NCBI RefSeq assembly: GCF_003353015.1
Contig: NZ_QREM01000007.1
Coordinates: forward strand, 219,222 to 253,084
Reading direction: 5' to 3'
Source of the DNA: Xanthomonas arboricola
Lineage (GTDB): Bacteria; Pseudomonadota; Gammaproteobacteria; Xanthomonadales; Xanthomonadaceae
DNA length: 33,863 bases
In this document: piece after piece, positions 24,694-32,320 of the stretch
Numbering within the stretch: the first letter of the stretch is position 1
How the letters are laid out: each line of letters opens with the position of its first letter
Notes under the pieces: model-generated
Database searches by the model: none
What the model saw: only the letters and a program-made list of their open reading frames with translations
Told to the model about the DNA's origin: nothing
Translations under genes and position numbers: made by a program

Positions 24694-27600
24694 GTGCTGA
24701 AGGTTTGGATGGGTTTGTTGTGTCTGATCGCGCTGCCGGCAAGTGCGGCCACCCCCACGGCCCCGGAGTTGCTGTTCCGGGTCTCGGCCGACCGCGACCT
24801 GCAGGCCGATGTCGCCCGCGGCGACGGCGTGCCCAACTTCCGCGACAAGATCACGCTGGTGCCCACCGGCAAGCGCGGCAACGCCATCGAATGGGCCGAC
24901 GACGGCGTGCTGTCGTGGAATGCACCCGGCAACCTCTACACCCAGCGCGGCACGCTGGGCTTCTTCTGGCGCGCACGCTATCCGGTGGGTGAAGCGCCGT
25001 TCGTGATTTTCCGGGTCGGCTATGCCGACCACACCAGCTGGGACATGGCCTGGCTGCGCATCGACTGGAACGGCCACGGCTTCGATGCTTTCGTCACCGA
25101 CGCCAACCTCGCGCGCACCCGCGTCTCGTTCAAGCTCGACAAGAACCCCACTGCCAACGCGTGGACCCACATTGCGTTTGCCTGGGACGAAACCCGCGGC
25201 GTGCGCCTGTATGTCGACGGCAAGGAAGCCGCCCGCGTGGACTGCGGCGCCCCCTGCGCCGACGGCGGCGCGCTCGACTTCGACGCCGCGCTCGACTTCG
25301 ACGCCGCGCTCGACCAGTTCGGCCTGGCCGGCCGCGTGATGTCGCCGCACCAGGTGCAGAGCCGCTACAACTTCCTGCGTGGCAGCGACTTCGACGAACT
25401 CCGTATCTACGACCGCATGCTCGACGCCAGCGGCGCCGCCGCGCTCGCCCGCCTGCAGGAGCCCACCACCGCGGAAGCACCCACCGGCGACGCGCAACAC
25501 GCCGCCTTCCTGCACCGCTTTGGCTGGGACAACGGCCACGCACCGCCGTTGCTGGACGCACCGGTCACCCGCATCCGCAAGGTGGAATTCACCGACGCGC
25601 GCGACCTCAAGCAATGGATGTGGAAGGCCACCGACGGCATCGCCGAGACCACCTGGCCCGGCGTCTACAACCGCTCGCGCCTGCCCGGGCGTAACGACTA
25701 CTTCCAGCTGCCGGACTGGAACACCTATGTCGAAGGCGGCAAGGCGCTGGATCTCACCCTGCCGGACGAGCCGGTCAACCGCATCGAGCTGCGCGGCGCC
25801 GCTTACGGCCAGGCCACTTACGCCGCGCCCAACGCACAGCCGCAGCCGCTGTTCGCGCGCAGCCAGGGCGTGGTGCGCAGCGTGGACCAGTTCCCCGAGC
25901 GCCGTGGCGGCACCCTGCGCTTTGCCAATACCGCGCAGGAAACCCCCATCCAGGAAATCTGGGCCTACAACGTGCAGCCGGGCGAGGTGCCCAAAGGCAG
26001 CGCGCAACTCAGCTACACCGTGCGAAGCGACATCCAGCCCGACTACGACAACCTCGCCCCGCTGCGCGATGTCATCGCCGGCCGCTACCCGCCGGGTGAG
26101 CGCCAGACCGTGATCGCGCTGCCCACCAAGGCGCCGGCGCGCAAGCGCCCCAGCGACAAGGCTGCAGCAAGCGCGCAGCAGCCCATCGTGCACATCCTGG
26201 TGCCGTCCAGCCTGGGTAACCCGCCGCCGGACCAGGCGCTGATGCGCAGCTGGTCCTACGGCTGGGAGAACATGCACGACGGCCTGGACGGCATCGCCAT
26301 CACCTTGCCGGCGCTCACCCTGCCGGCCACCCACAACGGCAGCATCCCGCTCAACATCCGCATCAAGGACCCCATCTGGCCCGCGCGCGACATGCTCGAT
26401 GTCTCGGTCGCCGTCGCTCCCGGCCAGGCCCGCACGCTGTGGCTGGACCTGCGCGACAGGATCCTCAGCAACGACAGCCTGATGCTCAGCATCGCCGCCG
26501 CCGCGCCCGGCTTTGATGCCAACGCGCTCGACGGCACCCAGCTGCAACTGGTGTTCAAGCCGCGCAATGAGGTCATCAAGGAGCACGTGGCCGACCGCTT
26601 CAACCAGGTCAAGGACAACTGGGGCTTTCTGGTGGAAGAGCACACCACCTCCAAGCGCCAGCTGCTCTACAAGCGCCTGGACGCCGACATCACCGACCTG
26701 CTGCGCGTAGACCCCGACCACGCGCTTGGGCGCGAATACTGGAACGACATCAGCTACGCCAACCAGGGCGCGTTGCCGGTCGAGATGCCCACCGTACCCA
26801 AGGGCGTGCCCGCCTGGGCGTTCTGGCAGCTGCAAGACCTCAGCGCCACCCGCCGCTACATCCGCTGGTGGATCGAGCAGCGCCAGGTGGCCTATGGCGA
26901 TTTCGGCGGCGGCATCTCGGATGATTCGGACCTGGTGCAGCAATGGCCCGGCGTCGCCCTGATGGGCGTGGACCCGGACATGCTCAACGCCTCCATGCTG
27001 GCGCTGTCCGATGCCAACTACCGCAACGGCATGTTCACCAACGGCCTGTCCACCATCGAAACCGACGAGCTGCATTCCTACGAGGAGGGCATCAACCTCA
27101 ACAGCGCCCTGCTGTACCTCAACTGGGGCGACCCGCGCACCGTCGAGCGCCTGATGGAAACCGTCAAGGCCTTCGACAGCGTCATCCAGGTCAACCCGCA
27201 AGGCCACCTGCTGTTTGCCAGCAACTGGTTCGGCGGCCGCACCGTCTACCGCGAGCCCAACTGGCAATGGCAAAAGCCGTATTCCTTCCCCATCGTGCAC
27301 CCGGCCATCCTGCTGGGCGGCTATAACGCCGACCCCAACAGCCGCCGCGTCGTCACCGGCCTGGCAGACGGCTATCTCGCCCACGCCTACACAAACGCCA
27401 AGGGCAACTGGGCGCTACCCAACGAGATCAACTGGCAAACCGGCAAAACCCGCGGCGGCGAACTGTTCGAAGGCAGCGGCGGCGCCGACACCTTGCACAC
27501 CTTCTGGGCCGCCTACCGCTTCACCGGCGAGCAGCGCTATCTCAAGCCGATTAACTACCGCGTCGCCAACAGCGGCCCCAACGGCCTGTCCCTGCTCAAC

Positions 27601-28536
27601 GAAAACTTCCTCGACGTCATGGGCAAGCGCAACGACTGGAGCGGCAAGCTCATCGATGCAGCCAACAAGGACGACGGCAGCGCCCCGGACTTCCCGCACC
27701 ACGTGGCCTGGGAGCAGACCGGCAACCTCAAGTATCTCGCCGCCATTTACCGCAGCGAGGCAAGAGAGAAGCTGCAGAACTTCTACATGAACACCCAAGG
27801 CCACTGGTGGAGCGACCGCGTGGAATCGCCCACAGTCAACCTGCAACGCGCACGCCTGGGCGGCGTGGCCCTCAAGCGCAATCAAACCTACCCCGGCCAC
27901 ACCGTGAGCTGGCGCTTCACCGATCCAGAGGCCGCCACCCAAGTGGCCATCGCCATCCCCGCACCCCGGCAAGACCGCTTCACCGTCATCGCCTACAACA
28001 CCTCCAACAAAAACCAGCGCGCCAGCATGACCGGCTGGAACGTCGCCCCGGGCCAATGGCGCATCACCCAAGGCGTAAGCAAAGCCAATGACGGCAAGCT
28101 CGACAGCAACGCCAAGACGCAAGAGGTCGCTTTCGAAAAAAGCGCGTCCATCGACATCGACTTCCCCGCAGGCCGCACCACCGTCCTGCAGCTCGAACGC
28201 ATCGCAGCCACCACCCCGGTCGAACTACGCCCGGACCTGGGCATCGGCCACAGCGATGTGCGCGTGACTGCCGATGCCATCGAGGTCACCGTGCACAGCC
28301 TCGGCCATGCCGATGCGCCGGCCGGGTTTGTGGTGTTGGAGGATGTGCGTGGGAAGGAGCTGGCCACAGTGGCGTTTCCGGCACTCGCGGCACCACGCGA
28401 TCTGACGCCTAGGACGGCGGTTGTGCGGTTGGCGGTGCCGTCTGCCAGTACTGGCAAGGACGCGCGTTTGCGTCTGGTAACGGAAGGCGAGGTTGCTGAG
28501 GTGACTCAGCGCAATAACACGCTAGCTGTACCGTGA
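24694..28536 (+). CDS. Large exported LamG-domain protein of the pectin locus, unknown activity
   Basis: The product is about 1280 residues. A signal peptide (KVWMGLLCLIALPASAA) precedes a LamG/concanavalin-like lectin domain (about 25-245, with GTLGFFWRARYP, WTHIAFAWDETRGVRLYVDGKE and DFDELRIYDRML). The middle and later parts are rich in Trp and aromatic patches (HSYEEGINLNSALLYLNWGD, NWFGGRTVYREPNWQWQKPY) suggesting an alpha/alpha-barrel catalytic fold. The C-terminal 200 residues look beta-rich. No catalytic family is recognised with confidence. GTG 24694 has GAGG with 5-nt spacing; GTG 24688 and ATG 24709 are alternatives. Its place after esterase and lyase suggests a carbohydrate-active enzyme for a pectin side structure. 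A perfect 18-bp tandem duplication inside repeats ALDFDA. Confidence 0.8.
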   Translation: MLKVWMGLLCLIALPASAATPTAPELLFRVSADRDLQADVARGDGVPNFRDKITLVPTGKRGNAIEWADDGVLSWNAPGNLYTQRGTLGFFWRARYPVGEAPFVIFRVGYADHTSWDMAWLRIDWNGHGFDAFVTDANLARTRVSFKLDKNPTANAWTHIAFAWDETRGVRLYVDGKEAARVDCGAPCADGGALDFDAALDFDAALDQFGLAGRVMSPHQVQSRYNFLRGSDFDELRIYDRMLDASGAAALARLQEPTTAEAPTGDAQHAAFLHRFGWDNGHAPPLLDAPVTRIRKVEFTDARDLKQWMWKATDGIAETTWPGVYNRSRLPGRNDYFQLPDWNTYVEGGKALDLTLPDEPVNRIELRGAAYGQATYAAPNAQPQPLFARSQGVVRSVDQFPERRGGTLRFANTAQETPIQEIWAYNVQPGEVPKGSAQLSYTVRSDIQPDYDNLAPLRDVIAGRYPPGERQTVIALPTKAPARKRPSDKAAASAQQPIVHILVPSSLGNPPPDQALMRSWSYGWENMHDGLDGIAITLPALTLPATHNGSIPLNIRIKDPIWPARDMLDVSVAVAPGQARTLWLDLRDRILSNDSLMLSIAAAAPGFDANALDGTQLQLVFKPRNEVIKEHVADRFNQVKDNWGFLVEEHTTSKRQLLYKRLDADITDLLRVDPDHALGREYWNDISYANQGALPVEMPTVPKGVPAWAFWQLQDLSATRRYIRWWIEQRQVAYGDFGGGISDDSDLVQQWPGVALMGVDPDMLNASMLALSDANYRNGMFTNGLSTIETDELHSYEEGINLNSALLYLNWGDPRTVERLMETVKAFDSVIQVNPQGHLLFASNWFGGRTVYREPNWQWQKPYSFPIVHPAILLGGYNADPNSRRVVTGLADGYLAHAYTNAKGNWALPNEINWQTGKTRGGELFEGSGGADTLHTFWAAYRFTGEQRYLKPINYRVANSGPNGLSLLNENFLDVMGKRNDWSGKLIDAANKDDGSAPDFPHHVAWEQTGNLKYLAAIYRSEAREKLQNFYMNTQGHWWSDRVESPTVNLQRARLGGVALKRNQTYPGHTVSWRFTDPEAATQVAIAIPAPRQDRFTVIAYNTSNKNQRASMTGWNVAPGQWRITQGVSKANDGKLDSNAKTQEVAFEKSASIDIDFPAGRTTVLQLERIAATTPVELRPDLGIGHSDVRVTADAIEVTVHSLGHADAPAGFVVLEDVRGKELATVAFPALAAPRDLTPRTAVVRLAVPSASTGKDARLRLVTEGEVAEVTQRNNTLAVP
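25270..25305 (+). repeat. Perfect 18-bp tandem duplication in the LamG gene
   Basis: Two identical 18-bp units (25270-25287, 25288-25305), with half a third copy following, encode ALDFDA twice then ALD. The duplication is in frame and sits at a loop of the LamG domain. Confidence 0.9.
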
Positions 28537-28883
28537 AAGCAGGAAACGAGCTCGAGTGGCGGGCTTCATAGATCCCGGCATTAGGCCGCAAGAAACTCGG
28601 CGTAAAAGAATGAGTCCGCAAAGACGCGGCCTAACACCAGGCATTAGAGGCAGGAACACGGCTGAAAAGAGATGAGCTTCAAATGCTTGTGGTGATTGAC
28701 CGCGGTTAGGGAGTCGGCGAGGATCATGGAACTCCGCGCTTAAAGCGCTCCAGTATAAGTTAGACCGCGCACTGTACATCACGGACACTAGTAGCATAGT
28801 CAAACGCCGTTAGCGGAAGGCCCGACCCGGGCGGCAGCAAACAGCCTTCAAAATTTCTGTAGCACTACTTCAAGGAGAGCAAC
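28537..28883. other. Degenerate left boundary of the integron cassette array
   Basis: No gene is seen. Integron-type core fragments are scattered here: ATTAGGC at 28580, GCCTAAC at 28629, GTTAGAC at 28759-28765 (preceded by CGCGCTTAAAGCGCTCC, resembling the right half of an attC), and CAAACGCCGTTAGCG at about 28803-28815. TTAGGCCGC (28581-28589) and GCGGCCTAA (28626-28634) are a perfect inverted pair. The simplest reading is decayed attC or attI sequence at the edge of the array. No integrase gene or remnant is seen. Confidence 0.5.
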
Positions 28884-29144
28884 ATGGAACGTGAAGAAAG
28901 CTTTCGTCTGACCCTGCAGAGCATGACTGCTGACGAGTGTCTAGCATTCCTTAAGGCTTGTGGTCATAGCCTTTACAACTGTAAGTGGCATATGCGCCAC
29001 GAATTTGACGAGGCAAATACGCATTTAGTTGAGTGCAACCTCCCCGATGGCAACCTCGCCGGAGCCCGAGAGGCAATACGCGAGGCCTCCGCCCGCATCG
29101 GTGTCGATTCCTCGCGCTGGCAGCTGTTGCCTGCAAGGCTTTAG
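28884..29144 (+). CDS. Integron cassette protein 1, unknown
   Basis: The product is 86 residues, soluble and acidic/mixed (MEREESFRLTLQSMTADECL and a helical C-terminal half AREAIREASARIGV). It has three cysteines (DECL, KACG, NCKW) plus VECN. AAGGAGAG lies about 5 nt upstream of ATG 28884, so it has its own ribosome site. The stop is 7 nt before attC site 1. No known domain is recognised; it is one of the single-gene cassettes of the array. Confidence 0.65.
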   Translation: MEREESFRLTLQSMTADECLAFLKACGHSLYNCKWHMRHEFDEANTHLVECNLPDGNLAGAREAIREASARIGVDSSRWQLLPARL

Positions 29145-29151
29145 GGCACCC

Positions 29152-29208
29152 GCCTAACAACAATTCGTCCAAGCCGACTCCGCGGCGCGGCTTAACTCAA
29201 TGTTAGCC
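29152..29208 (+). other. attC site 1
   Basis: A 57-bp site runs from inverse core GCCTAAC to core GTTAGCC. CAAGCCG...GCGCGGCTT pairs internally and the central loop is GC-rich. The orientation places the recombination point G^TTAGCC on the right. Confidence 0.88.
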
Positions 29209-29224
29209 AAACAACGGAGAGATA

Positions 29225-29467
29225 ATGGCACCCCAAATTCTGGAACAAGTTGCATCAGGCTTCGTCGCTACATACATAGACGCGCCCAATGCACCCGACC
29301 GCACAGGCGCCGTCGCTGCTCTTGCGGATATCCTTCACTCTGCTTACGGCAGCGGTCTTGTGTCGGGAGCTGACTGCATCCGTGACAAGTTGCTACGAGA
29401 AACCGAGCGTAGTGGGTCACTCGACTCGCAGAAGCTATTGGCACTCACGTCCACGCTGTTTGGCTAA
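29225..29467 (+). CDS. Integron cassette protein 2, unknown
   Basis: The product is 80 residues: MAPQILEQVASGFVATYID, then APDRTGAVAALADILHSAYG and a helical end RDKLLRETERSGSLDSQKLL. It is mostly alpha-helical by composition, with no signal or membrane segment. ACGGAGAG precedes ATG 29225. Its TAA stop lies inside the left core of attC site 2, so the site defines the end of the protein. No family is recognised. Confidence 0.65.
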   Translation: MAPQILEQVASGFVATYIDAPNAPDRTGAVAALADILHSAYGSGLVSGADCIRDKLLRETERSGSLDSQKLLALTSTLFG

Positions 29468-29521
29468 CAATTCATTCAAGCAGAAACCGCTTTGCGGCTC
29501 GACTTACTTCAGGTGTTAGCT
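29462..29521 (+). other. attC site 2
   Basis: A 60-bp site runs from GGCTAAC to GTTAGCT with inner arms TCAAGCAG and CTCGACTTA and loop CCGCTTTGCGG. The left core contains the stop of cassette gene 2; the next gene starts 4 nt after the right core. Confidence 0.86.
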
Positions 29522-29525
29522 TGCA

Positions 29526-30170
29526 ATGACAGATTGGCAGACCATCACTCTTGCGGTAACTGGTAACGCTTTAGCGCTTGCCGTTCTAGGCTGGCTAGCA
29601 AAATCACTTATTGGTAGTTTCCTATCGAAAGACCTTGAGCGGCATCGGGCGGAGCTAACCGCCGCAAATCAAACGGCAACTGAGCGGCTTCGCCATGAGC
29701 TCAGTCTCGTTGCTCAAGAACGCAACATCGTATTCTCAAGTCTCCACCAAAGGCGCGCAGATGCGATCGCGGGCATCTACGAGCGTATTGTTGAGACGTC
29801 ACGCCGGGGGGCGAGCTATGCTTCACCCATCGAGTACGGCGGTGAGCCGACCAAGCAAGATAAATACTCGGACTTCGTCGTTTCATACAATGATCTGGTC
29901 GGATACTTTGGAAAGACTAAAATCTACGTTCCAAAGGCAACATGCGCCAAGATCGATGAGCTTGTCGATCAGATAAAAGGCGCTGCGATAGAGATGAATG
30001 TCTACATGTCTCGCCCGGACGAGCATTTGGGTCGAGAGGGCCGGATTGCGAAAATGGAGGTGTGGTTGAAGTCTTGGAAGTGTTTCAAAGATCAAGTCCC
30101 GGTAGCTAAGGAAGCTCTAGAAAGCGATCTGCGCTCCCTGCTTGGCGACAGCGAATCGGTTGCAAGCTAA
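29526..30170 (+). CDS. Integron cassette protein 3, membrane-anchored coiled-coil protein
   Basis: The product is 214 residues. A single N-terminal transmembrane helix (ITLAVTGNALALAVLGWL plus AKSLIGSFL) is followed by a basic/acidic coiled-coil-like region (DLERHRAELTAANQTATERL) and a helical cytoplasmic domain (HQRRADAIAGIYERIVETSR and later KIDELVDQIKGAAIEMN). Proteins with this layout are common as hypothetical genes in mobile DNA; function is unknown. ATG 29526 is only 10 nt from the attC recombination point and has no ribosome site within the cassette. Translation must rely on a very short leader or on upstream sequence, and therefore on which cassette precedes it. The stop lies in attC site 3. 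Confidence 0.7.
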   Translation: MTDWQTITLAVTGNALALAVLGWLAKSLIGSFLSKDLERHRAELTAANQTATERLRHELSLVAQERNIVFSSLHQRRADAIAGIYERIVETSRRGASYASPIEYGGEPTKQDKYSDFVVSYNDLVGYFGKTKIYVPKATCAKIDELVDQIKGAAIEMNVYMSRPDEHLGREGRIAKMEVWLKSWKCFKDQVPVAKEALESDLRSLLGDSESVAS

Positions 30171-30236
30171 CAATTCATTCAGACGAACCTTAGAGTCGAA
30201 TCGGCTACTGGGAATGCATTTGGTCTAGGGTTAGTT
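30165..30236 (+). other. attC site 3 (72 bp, divergent)
   Basis: The site runs from AGCTAAC to GTTAGTT. It is longer than its neighbours and the middle (TCGAATCGGCTACTGGG) differs from the shared CCGCTTCGCGG loop. Weak internal pairing remains (AGAC near the left, GGTCT near the right). Confidence 0.65.
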
Positions 30237-30418
30237 ACCCTCCTGCAAACCTTAAATTGGATCCAACTGAAACCAATTGACTGGTCCAGCACCTTGAATA
30301 CCGCGTTTGCAAAAAAAACTGTTCAGACCGAAGTAAGTCACTTTGAGAACGCAGACGCCTAACTCTTCCATCGAGAGGATGTGTCCAGGCAACCGGGCCG
30401 CGCCTCTCATGTGAGACA
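30231..30418 (+). other. Cassette 4, without a standard start codon
   Basis: This 188-bp cassette has no ATG- or GTG-initiated gene of useful length. A frame stays open from the boundary at 30231 to a TAA at 30360-30362 (LVTLLQTLNWIQLKPIDWSS and onward). It is the same frame as the preceding cassette gene and is interrupted only by that gene's stop. TTG 30294 is the only weak start. It may be a decayed gene, a tail for stop read-through, or a noncoding or regulatory cassette. Confidence 0.45.
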
Positions 30419-30424
30419 TTAGGC
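30357..30424 (+). other. attC site 4 with mutated right core
   Basis: A 68-bp site begins with GCCTAAC, and GAGAGG pairs with CCTCTC internally. The right core reads ATTAGGC instead of GTTAGGC; the lost G is the base beside the cleavage point. Folding is preserved, but recombination at this side should be impaired. Confidence 0.7.
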
Positions 30425-30469
30425 CCAACCTAAGACCGCTTTATTCCCAATTCAAAACGAGAGCATCAT

Positions 30470-30715
30470 ATGGCTAAGTACACGATCAGCTACGTTTATA
30501 TAAGAAAAAATTCAAGTGGAAACGAGAGCAGAACGGCGAGCAATTACACTGTGGAAGCAGGAAGTGAGGCGACAGCCATAAGAATGGTTGAGGATAGGCA
30601 CTCGGGCTGCAAAATTGAAATTCGATCCATCAGAGAGAAGAAACAAATACTTATTGTCTACTTGAGCTGCTTACGACTTGAGCATCCGCAAGTGAAGGTC
30701 GCCTGTAGGGCATAA
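30470..30715 (+). CDS. Integron cassette protein 5, unknown
   Basis: The product is 81 residues: MAKYTISYVYIRKNSSGNES, then ASNYTVEAGSEATAIRMVED and RHSGCKIEIRSIREKKQ. It has the look of a small alpha/beta protein with an EAxSExxAI helix seen in cassette-type hypotheticals. The last ~20 residues (IVYLSCLRLEHPQVKVACRA) differ in character and may be a frameshifted extension into attC. A weak purine-rich AACGAGAG precedes ATG 30470. Function unknown. Confidence 0.6.
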   Translation: MAKYTISYVYIRKNSSGNESRTASNYTVEAGSEATAIRMVEDRHSGCKIEIRSIREKKQILIVYLSCLRLEHPQVKVACRA

Positions 30716-30769
30716 CGATTCATTCAAGCCGAGTCCGCTTCGCGGGTCGGCTTGACTCCAGCGTTAGGC
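30710..30769 (+). other. attC site 5
   Basis: A 60-bp site runs from GCATAAC to GTTAGGC, with arms TCAAGCCGA and TCGGCTTGA and loop GTCCGCTTCGCGGG. It is the best-formed site of the array apart from site 6. Confidence 0.9.
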
Positions 30770-30795
30770 GTCATACCAACCAACAAGGGGAGTCA

Positions 30796-31110
30796 ATGGC
30801 AATTTCTAAGCAAGAGCTCGAGGCAATGAATGATCTTCTTGGCAAGGGCAAGAAGGTGACGGACTTGGCGAAGAAGTACCCCCAGTACGACTACTGGGAA
30901 ATATATTGGGCGGTCAATGACTACAGCTTCCTTGGCAAGAAGCGAACGATCACCAATCGCCTAAAGCGTCTGGTCAAAGAAAAGACGACGGAGCAACGCG
31001 AGAAAACCGCAGAGGAGGCGCAAGATCTGCTTAATGAGCTGTATCGGCAGCTCAAACGCAATAGCGAGATGCTCATTGAGATTGACCGCGTTCTGAGAGG
31101 AGGCAAGTGA
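30796..31110 (+). CDS. Integron cassette protein 6, HTH-like plus coiled coil
   Basis: The product is 104 residues. Residues 8-45 (MNDLLGKGKKVTDLAKKYPQ, then YDYWEIYWAVNDYSFLGKKR) resemble a helix-turn-helix of the kind that reads a short motif. A Lys/Glu-rich region from about 50 to the end (EKTTEQREKTAEEAQDLLNE) should form a coiled coil. This suggests a small DNA-binding or multimerising protein, with no family assigned. AGGGGAG lies about 5 nt upstream of ATG 30796. The stop is 1 nt before attC site 6. Confidence 0.7.
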   Translation: MAISKQELEAMNDLLGKGKKVTDLAKKYPQYDYWEIYWAVNDYSFLGKKRTITNRLKRLVKEKTTEQREKTAEEAQDLLNELYRQLKRNSEMLIEIDRVLRGGK

Positions 31111-31111
31111 C

Positions 31112-31171
31112 GCCAAACAATTCGTTCAAGCCGAAGCTGCTTCGCGGCTCGGCTTAACTCAGGCGTTAGGC
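31112..31171 (+). other. attC site 6
   Basis: A 60-bp site runs from GCCAAAC to GTTAGGC with arms TCAAGCCGA and TCGGCTTAA and a GCTGCTTCGCGGC loop. Fully formed. Confidence 0.9.
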
Positions 31172-31172
31172 A

Positions 31173-31286
31173 ATGACCGAGCGTATCCACGACGGCCCAA
31201 TTGACGGGCGCGCGATCCTAGTCTGGGCATATGACGACGATCTTTTGGTTGACGCCCAAGATGAGGACTTACCTGCTCTACGCTAG
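31173..31286 (+). CDS. Integron cassette 7, 37-residue acidic peptide
   Basis: The ATG at 31173 lies 2 nt after the core of attC site 6. It encodes MTERIHDGPIDGRAILVWAY followed by DDDLLVDAQDEDLPALR, a very acidic peptide. No ribosome site is possible inside the cassette, so expression would be leaderless or coupled. The peptide reads like real protein but may be the N-terminal part of a longer ancestral cassette gene. Function unknown. Confidence 0.45.
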   Translation: MTERIHDGPIDGRAILVWAYDDDLLVDAQDEDLPALR

Positions 31287-31334
31287 AATGGATAAATCGC
31301 TTCGCTTGGGAGCTGACTAATTCAGGCGCTAGAC
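31287..31334 (+). other. Decayed attC site 7
   Basis: Only the right half is recognisable: CGCTTCGCTTGGGAGCTGAC followed by TAATTCAGGCGCTAGAC. The core is GCTAGAC rather than GTTAGAC, and no left inverse core is found. It probably cannot recombine normally, fixing cassettes 7 and 8 together. Confidence 0.6.
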
Positions 31335-31350
31335 CTCACAGGAGACTTTC

Positions 31351-32280
31351 GTGGCAACGGATCAGGGTAAAGCCAGTGACGAACCATCTGACTGCACCGT
31401 GCACACGCATCCGGTACCAGCTGGTGAGCTGAGCCGATACAGCGTCGAAGGCGGTGCGCATGCCGAACAGGACATTCGCAATTACGTACAGGGCCAAGCA
31501 CGGGACGAGGTCGTACAGCACGTAGAGCGCGTTAAGCGCGAGGCGGTGTTTGGCCAAATGTACTAGATCTGGGATGTGACTACAGATAAGGACAGGTGGT
31601 GGGTGCTCACGAACCTGACTAACCTTTATTCGCAGCGCCACTTCCCTAGCTTGGATTACACCCTCTCCTTCCGCATCGGCCTTATGGCCAGGCTCCGGGA
31701 CAGATCGGGAAGAGCAGACGCTGAAGACCCCTCGCCATTCGATGAGGTAATTCGCCGAATGGATCAGGCCGAGCGCCACCTAGGCCATGCTGTCGAAGCC
31801 GAAGATTATCAAGCAGTTGGCATGCAGCTTCGAGAAGCTCTTCTATCGCTTATAGCAGCAGTTCGCCGCAGAGTTAAGATCCCGGAGGATTCCGAAGTAC
31901 CACAAGCAGCAAATTTTATCGCGTGGTCTGATCTTCTCATGAACACCCTCTGCGGTGGAGGAAGCAATCGGGAGTTGCGGCAGTATCTGAAGACTTTAGC
32001 CAAAGAGACTTGGCAGTTGGCGAATTGGCTCACGCACCACCGCAACGCCACTGAAATAGCAGCATCAGTTGCTCTACATTCTTGTCAGACGATTGTCGGC
32101 CACTTTATCCAGCTGGTGCAGCGGATCAGCACAAATCAATTAGATCGCTGTCCCATATGCTCTTCTCGAAACATCCGGACACACTTTGATATTGAGATTC
32201 TGCCAGATGGTCATTACTTCTCTAGCTGTGGCAGCTGCGATTGGGATAGTCATCTTGGGCACGGCCCAGAAGAGACCTAA
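31351..32280 (+). pseudogene. Integron cassette protein 8, interrupted by an in-frame amber codon
   Basis: GTG 31351 (GGAG 6 nt upstream) opens a frame that stops at TAG 31564-31566 after AVFGQMY. The same frame continues without shift (IWDVTTDKDRWWVLTNLTNL) to TAA 32278-32280 in an attC core. Together they encode about 309 residues. The second part has helical segments (QLREALLSLIAAVRRR, WLTHHRNATEIAASVALHS) and a C-terminal zinc-ribbon pair CPIC/CGSC. The likely history is a single gene with a nonsense mutation. Alternatives are amber suppression, or re-initiation at GTG 31576 giving a 234-residue protein. No family function is recognised. Confidence 0.65.
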
Positions 32281-32320
32281 CAATTCGTCCAAGCCGACGT
32301 CGCTTCGCGGCTTGGCTTAA
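32275..32320 (+). other. Truncated attC site 8 (array right end)
   Basis: The left core ACCTAAC, the arm TCCAAGCCGA and most of the returning arm (CGGCTTGGCTTAA) are present. The right core is absent: at about 32320 the sequence switches to unrelated AT-rich DNA. This marks a deletion or insertion breakpoint at the end of the array. Confidence 0.75.

Noticed and set aside
24409-27384. 991-residue minus-strand open frame in the LamG region
   Set aside because: It is antisense to the LamG gene, low in family-like features, and spans a clear intergenic gap.
28522-28803. 93-residue minus-strand frame at the left edge of the array
   Set aside because: It overlaps the LamG gene end and consists mainly of translated attC-like fragments, with no ribosome site or domain.
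31336-31779. 147-residue minus-strand frame opposite cassette 8
   Set aside because: Cassette orientation, the attC-embedded stop and the zinc-ribbon protein all support the plus strand.
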